From the NCBI RefSeq assembly GCF_000214375.1, contig NC_015578.1, positions 744,001-808,000 of the forward strand: a stretch of 64,000 nucleotides of DNA. The letters are read 5' to 3'. This DNA is from Treponema primitia ZAS-2 (GTDB lineage: Bacteria; Spirochaetota; Spirochaetia; Treponematales; Breznakiellaceae). The notes under the pieces were generated by a model. The model was not told the origin of the DNA, did not search any database, and saw only the letters and a list, made by a program, of their open reading frames with translations. The position numbers were made by a program, and so were the translations under genes. Below, piece after piece: positions 44,439 through 52,030 of the stretch; position 1 is the first letter of the stretch, and every line of letters starts with the position of its first letter.

Positions 44439-45737
44439 TCATTCCAGAATAGTAATCTCTACCCGGCGGTTGAGCCTGCGGCCTTCCTCGTTTGTATTAT
44501 CCCCTATGGGCATGGTCCCGCCCCAGCCTTTATAGATAAATCGATCCGCAGGTATCCCCCGGCTCACCAATTCATCAACCATACGCTTGGCCCGCTGCAC
44601 CGAAAGCTCCATTTCCCCAGCAGGCCGCCCTACTGCGGCGGTATGCCCTTCTACCAGGAAGGTCCGATCCGGGGTTTCCTTTAATACCCTGGCGATAATG
44701 TCCAGCCTTGGGCGTTCGGAAACGAGCATTTCATCCGAATCCGGTGCAAAGCGGATGTCCTTAACAGTAAGTTTGACCCCTTCGGGGACAGAGCTCATAT
44801 CAATACCGGTATCTGGGGGAAGAGTCTGCTTAACCGTGTTAGCAGCAATAATAATCGCCTCCCGATCCAAAGGAATAAGCCCATCGCCAAAGGTCAACGT
44901 GAACCCCCGGAAGCGCAGGGTCGAACCATTGGGCCAGGAAAAAGTCTCATCCAGGTTATCCCGTATTAGCAGGGGGACGCCGTCAGAAACACGGAGAAGG
45001 ATATCCACATTATGGGCGCCTTGAACATTAAAATTGCTCTTTTGAATTAAGCTCTGTCCCTCTTCAATATCATTGAACGAGCTCTGTCCCTCGTACCGGG
45101 AAGCATATTTTGCAAAAATCCGGTGCACCGGAACATTCCGGTATTCCTCGACTCCCCGGTATTCATACTCCGCCACCAAAGGTATCACCACAGGTTTTCC
45201 CTCATTCAGGGGATCCACCGCCCGGTGTCCCCGAGCAGTCCATTTCGAGCCGGGCCGTATCGCATCGGGGGGGAAAACAGGGAAATTGCGGAAAGCAGGA
45301 AAGCCTCGATCGTTTTCAATGAGCAGACCTCTGTCCCTGTCTATGCGGAAACTTGCGGGGATCACCATGTCCACCGCGCGGGCGCTTTGGCGCATATCCC
45401 GCAGGGTTTCTTCCATAACAAAAAAGTTGCCGCGATATTGAAACACCGCCCCAGCTCTGTCCCCATTGGCAGGCGCATTTCCGGCGCCATTGGCAAAACT
45501 TCCGGCGGGATAGGGGAGCCGCTGGGGAATTATTGACGCCCGGACCTCCCTATACACGTGCCCGGTATATTTTCCGTTATCATACCGGGACCAGTCGGAT
45601 CGCTCAACTAACGAGTAAGGCCCCTGGATTTCCTGGGACAAGTGTACTGCCCCGGCCTCCTCTGGGATGGCAAGAATGGCCGGAATGAGCAAAAATACCG
45701 TAAAAAGAGTGAATTTCCAGAACACAATTCTCCGCAT
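44439..45737 (-). CDS. OmpA-family peptidoglycan-binding outer-membrane protein
   Basis: 432 residues from ATG 45737, which opens the signal peptide ('MRRIVFWKFTLFTVFLLIPA', cleavage near 'LAIPEEAGA'); an ATG 14 codons earlier is less likely. The N-terminal ~300 residues form a beta-rich treponemal domain ('VHLSQEIQGPYSLVERSDWS'), and the C-terminal ~110 residues are an OmpA domain ('RPRLDIIARVLKETPDRTFL', 'VEGHTAAVGRPAG', 'ELSVQRAKRMVDELVSRGI', 'NEEGRRLNRRVEITI'), with the Asp/Arg of the DAP-binding loop in 'LNRRVE'. It tethers the outer membrane to peptidoglycan. Four REP-like motifs are read in frame (GQSSFNDIEEGQSL, NGDRAG, MSSVPEG). Confidence 0.9.
   Translation of the reverse strand: MRRIVFWKFTLFTVFLLIPAILAIPEEAGAVHLSQEIQGPYSLVERSDWSRYDNGKYTGHVYREVRASIIPQRLPYPAGSFANGAGNAPANGDRAGAVFQYRGNFFVMEETLRDMRQSARAVDMVIPASFRIDRDRGLLIENDRGFPAFRNFPVFPPDAIRPGSKWTARGHRAVDPLNEGKPVVIPLVAEYEYRGVEEYRNVPVHRIFAKYASRYEGQSSFNDIEEGQSLIQKSNFNVQGAHNVDILLRVSDGVPLLIRDNLDETFSWPNGSTLRFRGFTLTFGDGLIPLDREAIIIAANTVKQTLPPDTGIDMSSVPEGVKLTVKDIRFAPDSDEMLVSERPRLDIIARVLKETPDRTFLVEGHTAAVGRPAGEMELSVQRAKRMVDELVSRGIPADRFIYKGWGGTMPIGDNTNEEGRRLNRRVEITILE
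44784..44796. repeat. REP-like motif inside the OmpA-family gene (a)
   Basis: GGGGACAGAGCTC, translated from the minus strand as 'MSSVPEG' in the linker before the OmpA domain. Confidence 0.93.
45050..45090. repeat. REP-like motif pair inside the OmpA-family gene (b)
   Basis: AGCTCTGTCCC (45050-45060) and GAGCTCTGTCCC (45079-45090), direct repeats 30 bp apart, translated as 'EGQSSFNDIEEGQSLIQ'. Confidence 0.93.
45453..45464. repeat. REP-like motif inside the OmpA-family gene (c)
   Basis: AGCTCTGTCCCC, translated as 'NGDRAGAVF' in the OmpA-family protein: a third reading of the motif in the same gene. Confidence 0.9.
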
Positions 45738-45875
45738 AGTTATAGTAGCGGCACTTTTTCCAGTAAAAATTATCATCATTTACTACTTTTTACTGATTTT
45801 AAGGGGTATTTTGAGTTAATATGGCATAAGTGCTCAGAATCAGCTATACTAAACCAATTATTGGAGAATACTATT

Positions 45876-46367
45876 ATGGAAAATCCCGTAGTTCCAACTG
45901 AATTTCCTGCGGATGACCTGCGCGGCATGGGCGCCGTTGATGCTAAGGAATATATCTTCCACTATATTACCACGTTAAAGCTTACGGAGAAAAAGCGGGA
46001 AGAATGTTCCACAGAATATGAAAAATGGGCTGCCCGGGTGAGCCTTGCCCAATCCAGGGGCGCCCAGGATTTAGCCCCGCAAGCCCAGGCCGAGGCGGAT
46101 AAAATGCAGGCCCAGCGGGATGCCCTGGATGCAGAGATTGCCGGGTTGAAGGGGCAGATACAGCGGATGCGGGATCAGCTCCCCGGCCTTGCGGCACGGG
46201 AACGGAGTGTTGATCCGGATCTGCTTGAACAGGAACTACTGATTGCCCTGGGCCTTACCCCGGGGGAAGAACTGAAACCGGGGCTTGAGCGCCAGTTTGA
46301 GGAGGCGGAAGCCGATGCGGCCCTGGAGGCCCTGAAGGCTAAGATGAAACGGGACGAAACGCCGTAA
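45876..46367 (+). CDS. Coiled-coil protein of unknown function
   Basis: 163 residues; ATG 45876 with TTGGAGA 9 nt upstream (a longer frame starting at 45642 lies in the opposing gene and is rejected). Mostly helical and charged: 'ITTLKLTEKKREECSTEYEK', 'AEADKMQAQRDALDAEIAGL', 'QIQRMRDQLPGL', 'LERQFEEAEADAALEALKAK'. No membrane segment or signal peptide, so probably cytoplasmic. Divergent from the OmpA-family gene; no family recognised. Confidence 0.78.
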   Translation: MENPVVPTEFPADDLRGMGAVDAKEYIFHYITTLKLTEKKREECSTEYEKWAARVSLAQSRGAQDLAPQAQAEADKMQAQRDALDAEIAGLKGQIQRMRDQLPGLAARERSVDPDLLEQELLIALGLTPGEELKPGLERQFEEAEADAALEALKAKMKRDETP

Positions 46368-46528
46368 CTCGAGCCGTTTGCCATGAATATCAAAGGGCTG
46401 TTTTCTATCTTTTTCATACCCCTCTTAGCTTCTTGAGTGTTATTCGCGAGTCTGGTTTAATACCCTCATCTGCCTTGAAATATTTCCCTGTTTTAAGTAT
46501 AATTTGATTGATTGCCAAGGAATTTTAT

Positions 46529-47476
46529 ATGATGGATAGCAGGGTGAAGGATTTTTTAAGAATAGGTATATTTTACGATGGTTATTATTTCTACAAGGTA
46601 AGTAATTATTACAAATATGAGCATGAAAGAAAATCCAGGATAAGCATTACCGGATTACATGAATTTATCCGCCACGAAATAGCCGGCCTTACGGGTATAA
46701 AAGATAAACGGTTTTGTCAGATTATAGACGCCCATTATTTTAAGGGCCGCCCCTATGCCAGGGATTTGGGAGAGAAGGTACAAAGTGAGCGGGTGTTTGA
46801 TGATATACTCATGCGGGAAAATATTGTAAGCCATTATTTGCCCCTGCGCTACAATGGGGACAGCAGTTCTATGCAGGAAAAGGGAATTGATGTCTGGCTT
46901 GCGTTAGAAGCGTATGAATTGGCAATATATAAAAAATTTGATATCCTGGTATTGGTAGCTGGTGACGGCGATTATGTTCCCTTGGTGCGAAAGCTTACCA
47001 CCCTTGGCACACAGGTGATGCTCATCAGTTGGGATTTTTCTTACTACAACGAAAACGGGGTCATCACAGAAACTAAGACATCCCGGCAATTATTGGAAGA
47101 AGTTTTTTATCCCATATCAATGCACGAATATATTAACAATAATGATAATGAAATTATTGACAATTTATTTGTTCTTGAAAAACCAATTGCAGCTCCCAGG
47201 ATTATACCAAAAAATGACCAGCAAAAAACGGCATCTGAAAATACAGACGAAGAACAATACTCAACAATTTGCAGCCTTAGAGACGGATTCGGTTTTATAC
47301 GAGACGATCGGAATAATAATATTTTTTTCCACTACAGCACCCTGACCAATATAGACTTTGACGAGCTTACAACCGGTATGAAAGTAAAATATTATACCGA
47401 GGGGGATGCGGAACGCAGTAAAAAAGAAGAGGCCCCCCGGTATAGAGCCTGTAAAGTTACGGTCATGGACGAATAA
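46529..47476 (+). CDS. NYN-domain (LabA/DUF88-like) protein fused to a cold-shock-like domain
   Basis: 315 residues from ATG 46529, with AAGGA 7 nt upstream. Residues ~10-210 are a NYN/PIN-like nuclease domain: 'RIGIFYDGYYFYKVSNYY' (first acidic residue), 'KGIDVWLALEAYELA', 'FDILVLVAGDGDYVPLVRKL' (D-x-D catalytic-type cluster) and 'TQVMLISWDF'. Residues ~248-313 look like a cold-shock OB fold ('TICSLRDGFGFIRDDRNNNI', 'FFHYSTLTNIDFDELTTGMK', 'VKYYTEGDAE'), with the RNP-1-like GFGFI and FFHYS strands. NYN domains are RNA-processing nucleases (family knowledge); the fusion implies single-strand RNA recognition plus cleavage. Confidence 0.85.
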   Translation: MMDSRVKDFLRIGIFYDGYYFYKVSNYYKYEHERKSRISITGLHEFIRHEIAGLTGIKDKRFCQIIDAHYFKGRPYARDLGEKVQSERVFDDILMRENIVSHYLPLRYNGDSSSMQEKGIDVWLALEAYELAIYKKFDILVLVAGDGDYVPLVRKLTTLGTQVMLISWDFSYYNENGVITETKTSRQLLEEVFYPISMHEYINNNDNEIIDNLFVLEKPIAAPRIIPKNDQQKTASENTDEEQYSTICSLRDGFGFIRDDRNNNIFFHYSTLTNIDFDELTTGMKVKYYTEGDAERSKKEEAPRYRACKVTVMDE

Positions 47477-47490
47477 CTATCCTCTGGGTA

Positions 47491-48660
47491 TTAGTACTGT
47501 ACCCAGGCCGATCCTGCCTCCGCAGACTGTACACAGGCATTCACAAAACGTACCCCCCGCACACCGGCCTTTACATCAGGATACCAGTGGCTTTTAAGAA
47601 AAGCAGTATCCTTGCGGGCTGCGGCGTCTATAGCAATGGCGTAGCGGCGATACAGGTTTGACCAGGATTCAAAAAGGCCTTCCGGGTGCCCGCCGACGAT
47701 ACGGTCCTCTGCCAGTGCTTCGCTGTACAGGTAGCCTGCGCCCCGGTCGAGGATACGCACAGGCTCCCCTTCAATTTCATACCTGAGCTGGTTGGGATGC
47801 TCGTCCCACCATTCTATGCTGGCCTTTTCGCCGATTACCCGTATTTTCTGCCCATGGGTACAGCCGCAGTTCACCGAGGAAACCCAGAGCATCCCCGCGG
47901 CGCCCCCCTTGTATTGCAGCAGCACATAGGCGTTGTCTTCAAGCTGCCTGGTTTTTACAAAGGTCTGGCTGGTACAGAGCAGTTTTTCTAATTTCAATTC
48001 CGGCGCGATAGTTTCGCTGAGGAACAGGCAATGGGTGCCTATATCGCCGATGACAAAGCTTGGACCGGCGATTGTGGGGTCAAGCCGCCACCGGGCATAG
48101 GCATTGGCCTCTTCCACCGCATTGGTGTTAAAGGACCCGTAGGCAAACTGCATGTTTACCAGGCGTATTTTCCCCAGATCCCCCCTGGCTACCATGGCGC
48201 TCGCCTGGTGTATCATCTGGTACCCCGAATACCCGTAGGTAACCCCGTAGATTAGGCCCTTTTTCTCCGCCAGGGCAGCCAGTTCCTCCGCCTCTTCGGT
48301 TTTAAAACACAGGGGCTTTTCGCAGATTACATGGAGCCCTGCCTCCAGGGCTGCCTTGGATATTTCATAATGGGTATTATTGGGAGTAGCGATGGTGACC
48401 GCCTCAATCCCGTCCTTGCGTTTTGATTCTTCGGAAAACAAGGTTTTGTAATCCCCGTAACAGCGGCTGGCATCAACCCCTATGGAAACGCCAAAATCCC
48501 TGCACCGTGTACTATCCCTGGCAAAGGCCCCGGCCAGTATAGCAAAACTGCGATCCCGCAGCGCCGCTGAACGGTGGATGTACCCAATAAAACTGTCCTT
48601 CCCACCCCCAACCATACCCCAACGGATGGGGTGATCAATACCAAGGGTTCCATTAATCAT
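47491..48660 (-). CDS. Gfo/Idh/MocA-family NAD(P)-dependent oxidoreductase
   Basis: 389 residues. N-terminal Rossmann fold with 'RWGMVGGGKDSFIGYIHRSA', then 'AVTIATPNNTHYEISKAALE' 'AGLHVICEKPLCFKTEEAEE' containing the family EKP motif (Lys general acid). The C-terminal alpha/beta domain ends 'GVRGVRFVNACVQSAEAGSA'. Expected to oxidise a sugar, inositol or glycoside derivative; the substrate cannot be inferred because no sugar-transport genes are adjacent. Downstream of the TonB operon with a 52-bp gap, so it may be read through from that operon. 14 bp separates it from the convergent NYN gene. Confidence 0.88.
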   Translation of the reverse strand: MINGTLGIDHPIRWGMVGGGKDSFIGYIHRSAALRDRSFAILAGAFARDSTRCRDFGVSIGVDASRCYGDYKTLFSEESKRKDGIEAVTIATPNNTHYEISKAALEAGLHVICEKPLCFKTEEAEELAALAEKKGLIYGVTYGYSGYQMIHQASAMVARGDLGKIRLVNMQFAYGSFNTNAVEEANAYARWRLDPTIAGPSFVIGDIGTHCLFLSETIAPELKLEKLLCTSQTFVKTRQLEDNAYVLLQYKGGAAGMLWVSSVNCGCTHGQKIRVIGEKASIEWWDEHPNQLRYEIEGEPVRILDRGAGYLYSEALAEDRIVGGHPEGLFESWSNLYRRYAIAIDAAARKDTAFLKSHWYPDVKAGVRGVRFVNACVQSAEAGSAWVQY

Positions 48661-48712
48661 ATTTATACTCCTCTAAAAATATTCATATCTGTTAATAATT
48701 CTGTTATCCGGC

Positions 48713-49384
48713 TCATCCCCTTATGGCAAAACGCACCGGATAGCGGTATCGTACAGCTACCGCTGCACCGTTAGCCTCTGCGGGCTTTCCCTGTATCCCC
48801 TCGAATGCTTTCACCGCCGCCTCACCGAAGCCCCGGTTCGCCGGAGTCTCCCGCAGTACCGTTATCTGCCGGACCTGGCCGCTGCGATCCACAAAAAGTT
48901 CCAGATAAACTATGCCTTCGATTTTTGACCTCAAGGCTATTTGGGGGTATACCAGACGCTGTTTTATTTCCATTTCAGAAAAAACCGGCGCCACGGATAC
49001 CTTGTGCATGGGAAGGTAGTCCTCAGCGGCGGAACCTGTACCGCCTGGGTACCCGGTGAGTTGGGGAACGGCCCCGGCAATTACAGTTTGATCCGGTTCC
49101 TCATCGGTTTCGATCATGGTTTCCGCAACAGCCTCAAGACTGTTCTGGGTAATTTCCACCTGCTCCGGTTGAGAGGGCGGCGGGGGTGGCGGAGGTGGAG
49201 CAGGCTCTTCTTCCCGAACATCCGTTAGTTTCATTACCATCACAGGCTGCTCAGTCAAGATAATGGCGGCGTCAACCTTGATGGCAAAGAAGAGGATAAG
49301 AAGGATGTGGATACCCGCAACAACAAAAAAAATGATCATCCGGGTAACAGCAGTGTTATTGATGGGGTGTCTCGTATTATTCAT
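48713..49384 (-). CDS. tonB: TonB-like energy transducer
   Basis: 223 residues: N-terminal membrane helix (about 15-33, 'MIIFFVVAGIHILLILFFAI'), a Pro-rich spacer 'EEPAPPPPPPPPSQPEQVEI' and a C-terminal TonB domain ('RLVYPQIALRSKIEGIVYLE', 'LFVDRSGQVRQITVLRETPA', 'GFGEAAVKAFEGI'). It carries proton-motive energy from ExbB-ExbD to outer-membrane receptors. Last gene of a minus-strand operon with two exbD genes and exbB; overlaps the preceding gene by 8 bp. No TonB-dependent receptor is visible in the window. Confidence 0.9.
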   Translation of the reverse strand: MNNTRHPINNTAVTRMIIFFVVAGIHILLILFFAIKVDAAIILTEQPVMVMKLTDVREEEPAPPPPPPPPSQPEQVEITQNSLEAVAETMIETDEEPDQTVIAGAVPQLTGYPGGTGSAAEDYLPMHKVSVAPVFSEMEIKQRLVYPQIALRSKIEGIVYLELFVDRSGQVRQITVLRETPANRGFGEAAVKAFEGIQGKPAEANGAAVAVRYRYPVRFAIRG

Positions 49385-49775
49385 CCTTCACCACAAAACT
49401 TACCACCCGGTACTGGAGGAGCTGAAGTGTCTGGAGTACTCTGTTTACATCCCGAAAAGAGGTGTCCCTGTCGGCTATAACGTGGACCCGTGTGTCCGGG
49501 GCGTCCTGGTAAATATCTGTGATGGCTATCTCAATGGCGCCGAGATCGCTCGGTAGGCCGTCCAGATATACGGCGCCTGCTTTGTCCACCCAGATTTCCA
49601 GATTCTTTTCGGCGCTGGTTCTTTTGGCCGCCGCCGCCTCGGGGTAATCGATCTTAACTTCCCTGCGGTAGTTGATCAGGGATAACAGCATAATGAATAC
49701 TAAAAGGAGGAAGGCTACATCGGACATGGAATTCATGGGGACAATAAATTTTTTCCGCTCCCTCCTGAGCTTCAT
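49377..49775 (-). CDS. exbD: ExbD/TolR-family proton-channel subunit (second copy)
   Basis: 132 residues from ATG 49775 ('MKLRRERKKFIVPMNSMSDV'); a longer frame from 49868 lies inside the upstream gene and is rejected. One membrane helix with the essential Asp ('NSMSDVAFLLLVFIMLLSLI'), then a periplasmic domain ('LEIWVDKAGAVYLDGLPSDL', 'VHVIADRDTSFRDVNRVLQT'). Overlaps the other exbD by 4 bp (ATGA). Two ExbD types in one operon suggest a heteromeric complex. Confidence 0.92.
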   Translation of the reverse strand: MKLRRERKKFIVPMNSMSDVAFLLLVFIMLLSLINYRREVKIDYPEAAAAKRTSAEKNLEIWVDKAGAVYLDGLPSDLGAIEIAITDIYQDAPDTRVHVIADRDTSFRDVNRVLQTLQLLQYRVVSFVVKDE

Positions 49776-50185
49776 GTGGAACCCCCTTCGGGATTTTTCA
49801 TGGTAAAGGAGAAGGATTCTACTTCCAGCCTTTGGGCCAATTCTACAAAGGAGACTACCTGCTGCCAAGGCGCGCTGCCGTCCACAGTGAGGATCACCGC
49901 CAGGTTGGGCCGGGAGGCTACAGCGTTCCGTATCTCCCGTTCCGCTGTACTGTGATCCATAGCTTCTCCACGGAAGAGAAGAATTCCGGACCGGTCAAGT
50001 TCAAAGCGCAGCAGGTCATCCTTCAGGATGAGCCTGGTGGAGTCCTTTGCAGGAAGGTTTATCAGAAACCCCTTGTTGACATTGAACCCTGCGATAACGA
50101 TAAAATAGATGATCAGCAGAAAAGCTATGTCGCTTGAGGCGCTGGTGTCTTCAAATCCACGCCGCTTCCTTCGGTTCAGTTTCAT
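49772..50185 (-). CDS. exbD: ExbD/TolR-family proton-channel subunit (first copy)
   Basis: 137 residues; basic N-terminus 'MKLNRRKRRGFEDTSASSD', membrane helix with Asp ('SSDIAFLLIIYFIVIAGF'), periplasmic ExbD domain ('LDRSGILLFRGEAMDHSTAE', 'ILTVDGSAPWQQVVSFVELA'). Starts 4 bp before the exbB stop (ATGA overlap), a coupled arrangement. Confidence 0.92.
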   Translation of the reverse strand: MKLNRRKRRGFEDTSASSDIAFLLIIYFIVIAGFNVNKGFLINLPAKDSTRLILKDDLLRFELDRSGILLFRGEAMDHSTAEREIRNAVASRPNLAVILTVDGSAPWQQVVSFVELAQRLEVESFSFTMKNPEGGST

Positions 50186-50826
50186 GATTCTGTGGAAGTG
50201 ACCAGTTCTGTGATAAGGTCGGAACAGCTTTTCTCCACATCTGCGGTGAATTTGTCCACGATATGAGAAAAGACGGAGTGGGCGATCATGGCGATGATGG
50301 CGATGATCAGGCCGAACACGGTGGTGATCAGAGCCTCGTAGATACCGTTAGCCACAATCTGGGCGTTCACCTCCGTAGCCTCGGCGATGGACTTGAAGGC
50401 TCCGATCATCCCCGATACGGTTCCCAGAAAGCCTGTCAGGGGGGACAGGGAACCCAGGGCGGTGAGAAAGTTAAAGCCGTTTTCCAGGGAATTGATGCAG
50501 GTAGCAGCCTCGGTTTCCACCGCCTTTTCGATGCGGTGTTCTGACAGTTTGGAGCTATTGACCAGTACCAGGAGTATCCGCGCTCCCATGCGGCGTTTGG
50601 TCAGGCCTGAAAGGTACTGCCGGGCTCCGTCCAGATCATTGTTCCTCATATATTGCCCCACCTGTTCTTCAAGGTCGTCCAGCCTGAGATTGTGATAGGC
50701 CAAATAGAAAACCCGTTCCAGGGCGATGGCGGTGGTGGCCACCGAGAAGGCGAGCAGGGGCCACATAAAAGCCCCGCCCATTTGAAAGAGGGCTAATAAT
50801 GTAAAACTTGAGCTTCCGGGTTCCAT
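50182..50826 (-). CDS. exbB: ExbB/TolQ/MotA-family proton-channel protein
   Basis: 214 residues with three membrane helices: 'GAFMWPLLAFSVATTAIALE', 'ALGSLSPLTGFLGTVSGMIG' and 'ALITTVFGLIIAIIAMIAHS'. The family Thr/Gly-rich segments 'GFLGTVSGMIGAFK' and 'VANGIYEALITTVFGLIIAI' are both present. Forms the stator-like pentamer around ExbD. The preceding gene stops 8 bp upstream. Confidence 0.94.
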   Translation of the reverse strand: MEPGSSSFTLLALFQMGGAFMWPLLAFSVATTAIALERVFYLAYHNLRLDDLEEQVGQYMRNNDLDGARQYLSGLTKRRMGARILLVLVNSSKLSEHRIEKAVETEAATCINSLENGFNFLTALGSLSPLTGFLGTVSGMIGAFKSIAEATEVNAQIVANGIYEALITTVFGLIIAIIAMIAHSVFSHIVDKFTADVEKSCSDLITELVTSTES

Positions 50827-50834
50827 TTAATACC

Positions 50835-51692
50835 TCACTTCGTTTTTTTTAGAACAACCTTTTCAGTTAGGGATGCTACTATACTATCCCATTCAAATTC
50901 CAGATAGATCCACCCGGCTGCCTCTTCCCAGTCCCGGAGGAGAGTCCCGGAATCCCGCACTGGCCACAGTTCCTCCGGAAAAACCGCCCGAGTGTACCCA
51001 CCATTCCACCGGACATCCTCGCCCAGGGTCCACAGGGGGTTTTCACTGTCCCATTCCGCGGGCCGCTGCTTTTTCGGGACCAGTTCCGGAAAAAGCAGGG
51101 GTTTCCAGTGGTCTTCAAAAGCCTCCAGATCCCCGGCATCTGAATCCGGCTCCCTTTCCTTCATCCATTCTGTCAGAGCCGCGATCCGTTCCTGGCGGTT
51201 ATGCAGGGCCGTAAGTGCCTGGGCGCCGCTTAAGCGGTTCCCTCCCCGGTGTATTTTTCCTTCCATGATATCCAGGGATTCCACGGGCTCCCGCAGTTGC
51301 AGGGTCCCCTCTTTGCCCTTTTCTCCGGTAATAACAAAGCTGCCGCTTCCGGAAAGCCCCTGGGTAAATTCGTTCCACCCCAGGGCATTGGGATTGAGAA
51401 AATCCAGAGACACCAGGTAGAAGGCGCCATTCTCGTCAGGAAGGGAGCCGTTGATCCGGAGATTCGGCATGGCGTCAAGGCTTATGGCGATAAATTCCGA
51501 ACCGTCTTTCCGCCGCATCCGGTCCAGGCGTATTCCGGACTTGGGTCGCTGCCTGTAAACCCCCAGGGGCTTTGCCGCGAAGGCTGAGCCGTCCATGAGC
51601 CGGCCGCCAGTCTCAACCAGGGAAACACAGCCCCAAAGGCCCTCTGAAATTGCGAGGATAATGAGGGTAGTTGTAAAACCCTTCAACTTCAC
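50835..51692 (-). CDS. Lipoprotein of unknown function in the TonB operon
   Basis: 285 residues with a lipoprotein signal 'LIILAISEGLWGC' (Cys ~22). The body is beta-rich then helical and acidic ('ERIAALTEWMKEREPDSDAG'), with several Trp residues ('WDSENPLWTLGEDVRWNGGY', 'DWEEAAGWIYLEFEWDSIVA'). No recognised domain. Lies between exbB (8-bp gap) and a small membrane protein (4-bp overlap), which places it in the energy-transduction operon; it could be a periplasmic accessory or adaptor, by context only. Confidence 0.75.
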   Translation of the reverse strand: MKLKGFTTTLIILAISEGLWGCVSLVETGGRLMDGSAFAAKPLGVYRQRPKSGIRLDRMRRKDGSEFIAISLDAMPNLRINGSLPDENGAFYLVSLDFLNPNALGWNEFTQGLSGSGSFVITGEKGKEGTLQLREPVESLDIMEGKIHRGGNRLSGAQALTALHNRQERIAALTEWMKEREPDSDAGDLEAFEDHWKPLLFPELVPKKQRPAEWDSENPLWTLGEDVRWNGGYTRAVFPEELWPVRDSGTLLRDWEEAAGWIYLEFEWDSIVASLTEKVVLKKTK

Positions 51693-51949
51693 CCTTCTTC
51701 CGGTCCTCCAGCCTCAGTTTGTTCCTTTTCAGCCCGTTCCTTTGCTTCTTTTTCCTTTTTTTCTTCCGAAGCAAGCTTCCGGTTATAGACGAAAATTCCC
51801 AGGGCGGCGAAGATCACCCCGTCCAGTATGAACTTTTCAAGTTGTTCACTGAATCCGATACCGGTGAATTGCCGGAACAGGCTATAGGCAATGATAAACC
51901 CCCCCAACCCGGCGGTGATACCTAGCAGCAAGTTTCGAGTTACCTTCAT
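51689..51949 (-). CDS. Small membrane protein with acidic/basic coiled tail
   Basis: 86 residues; two hydrophobic helices ('NLLLGITAGLGGFIIAYSLF' and 'FILDGVIFAALGIFVYNRKL') followed by a highly charged Glu/Lys tail ('EEKKEKEAKERAEKEQTEAG'). First gene of the operon leading to exbB, exbD, exbD and tonB; overlaps the following lipoprotein gene by 4 bp. No family recognised. Confidence 0.75.
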   Translation of the reverse strand: MKVTRNLLLGITAGLGGFIIAYSLFRQFTGIGFSEQLEKFILDGVIFAALGIFVYNRKLASEEKKEKEAKERAEKEQTEAGGPEEG

Positions 51950-52030
51950 GCCTTATTATACCCCGGAGTTTCTATCGGGTCTACTTTCTTTTGAGCATTT
52001 AGATTTTCCTGGGGGCATCAAGGAAAATTT

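Noticed and set aside
45325-45337. Further REP-like motif (ACCTCTGTCCCTG) in the OmpA-family gene
   Set aside because: Two or more changes from the motif and no palindromic core; kept out of the copy count.
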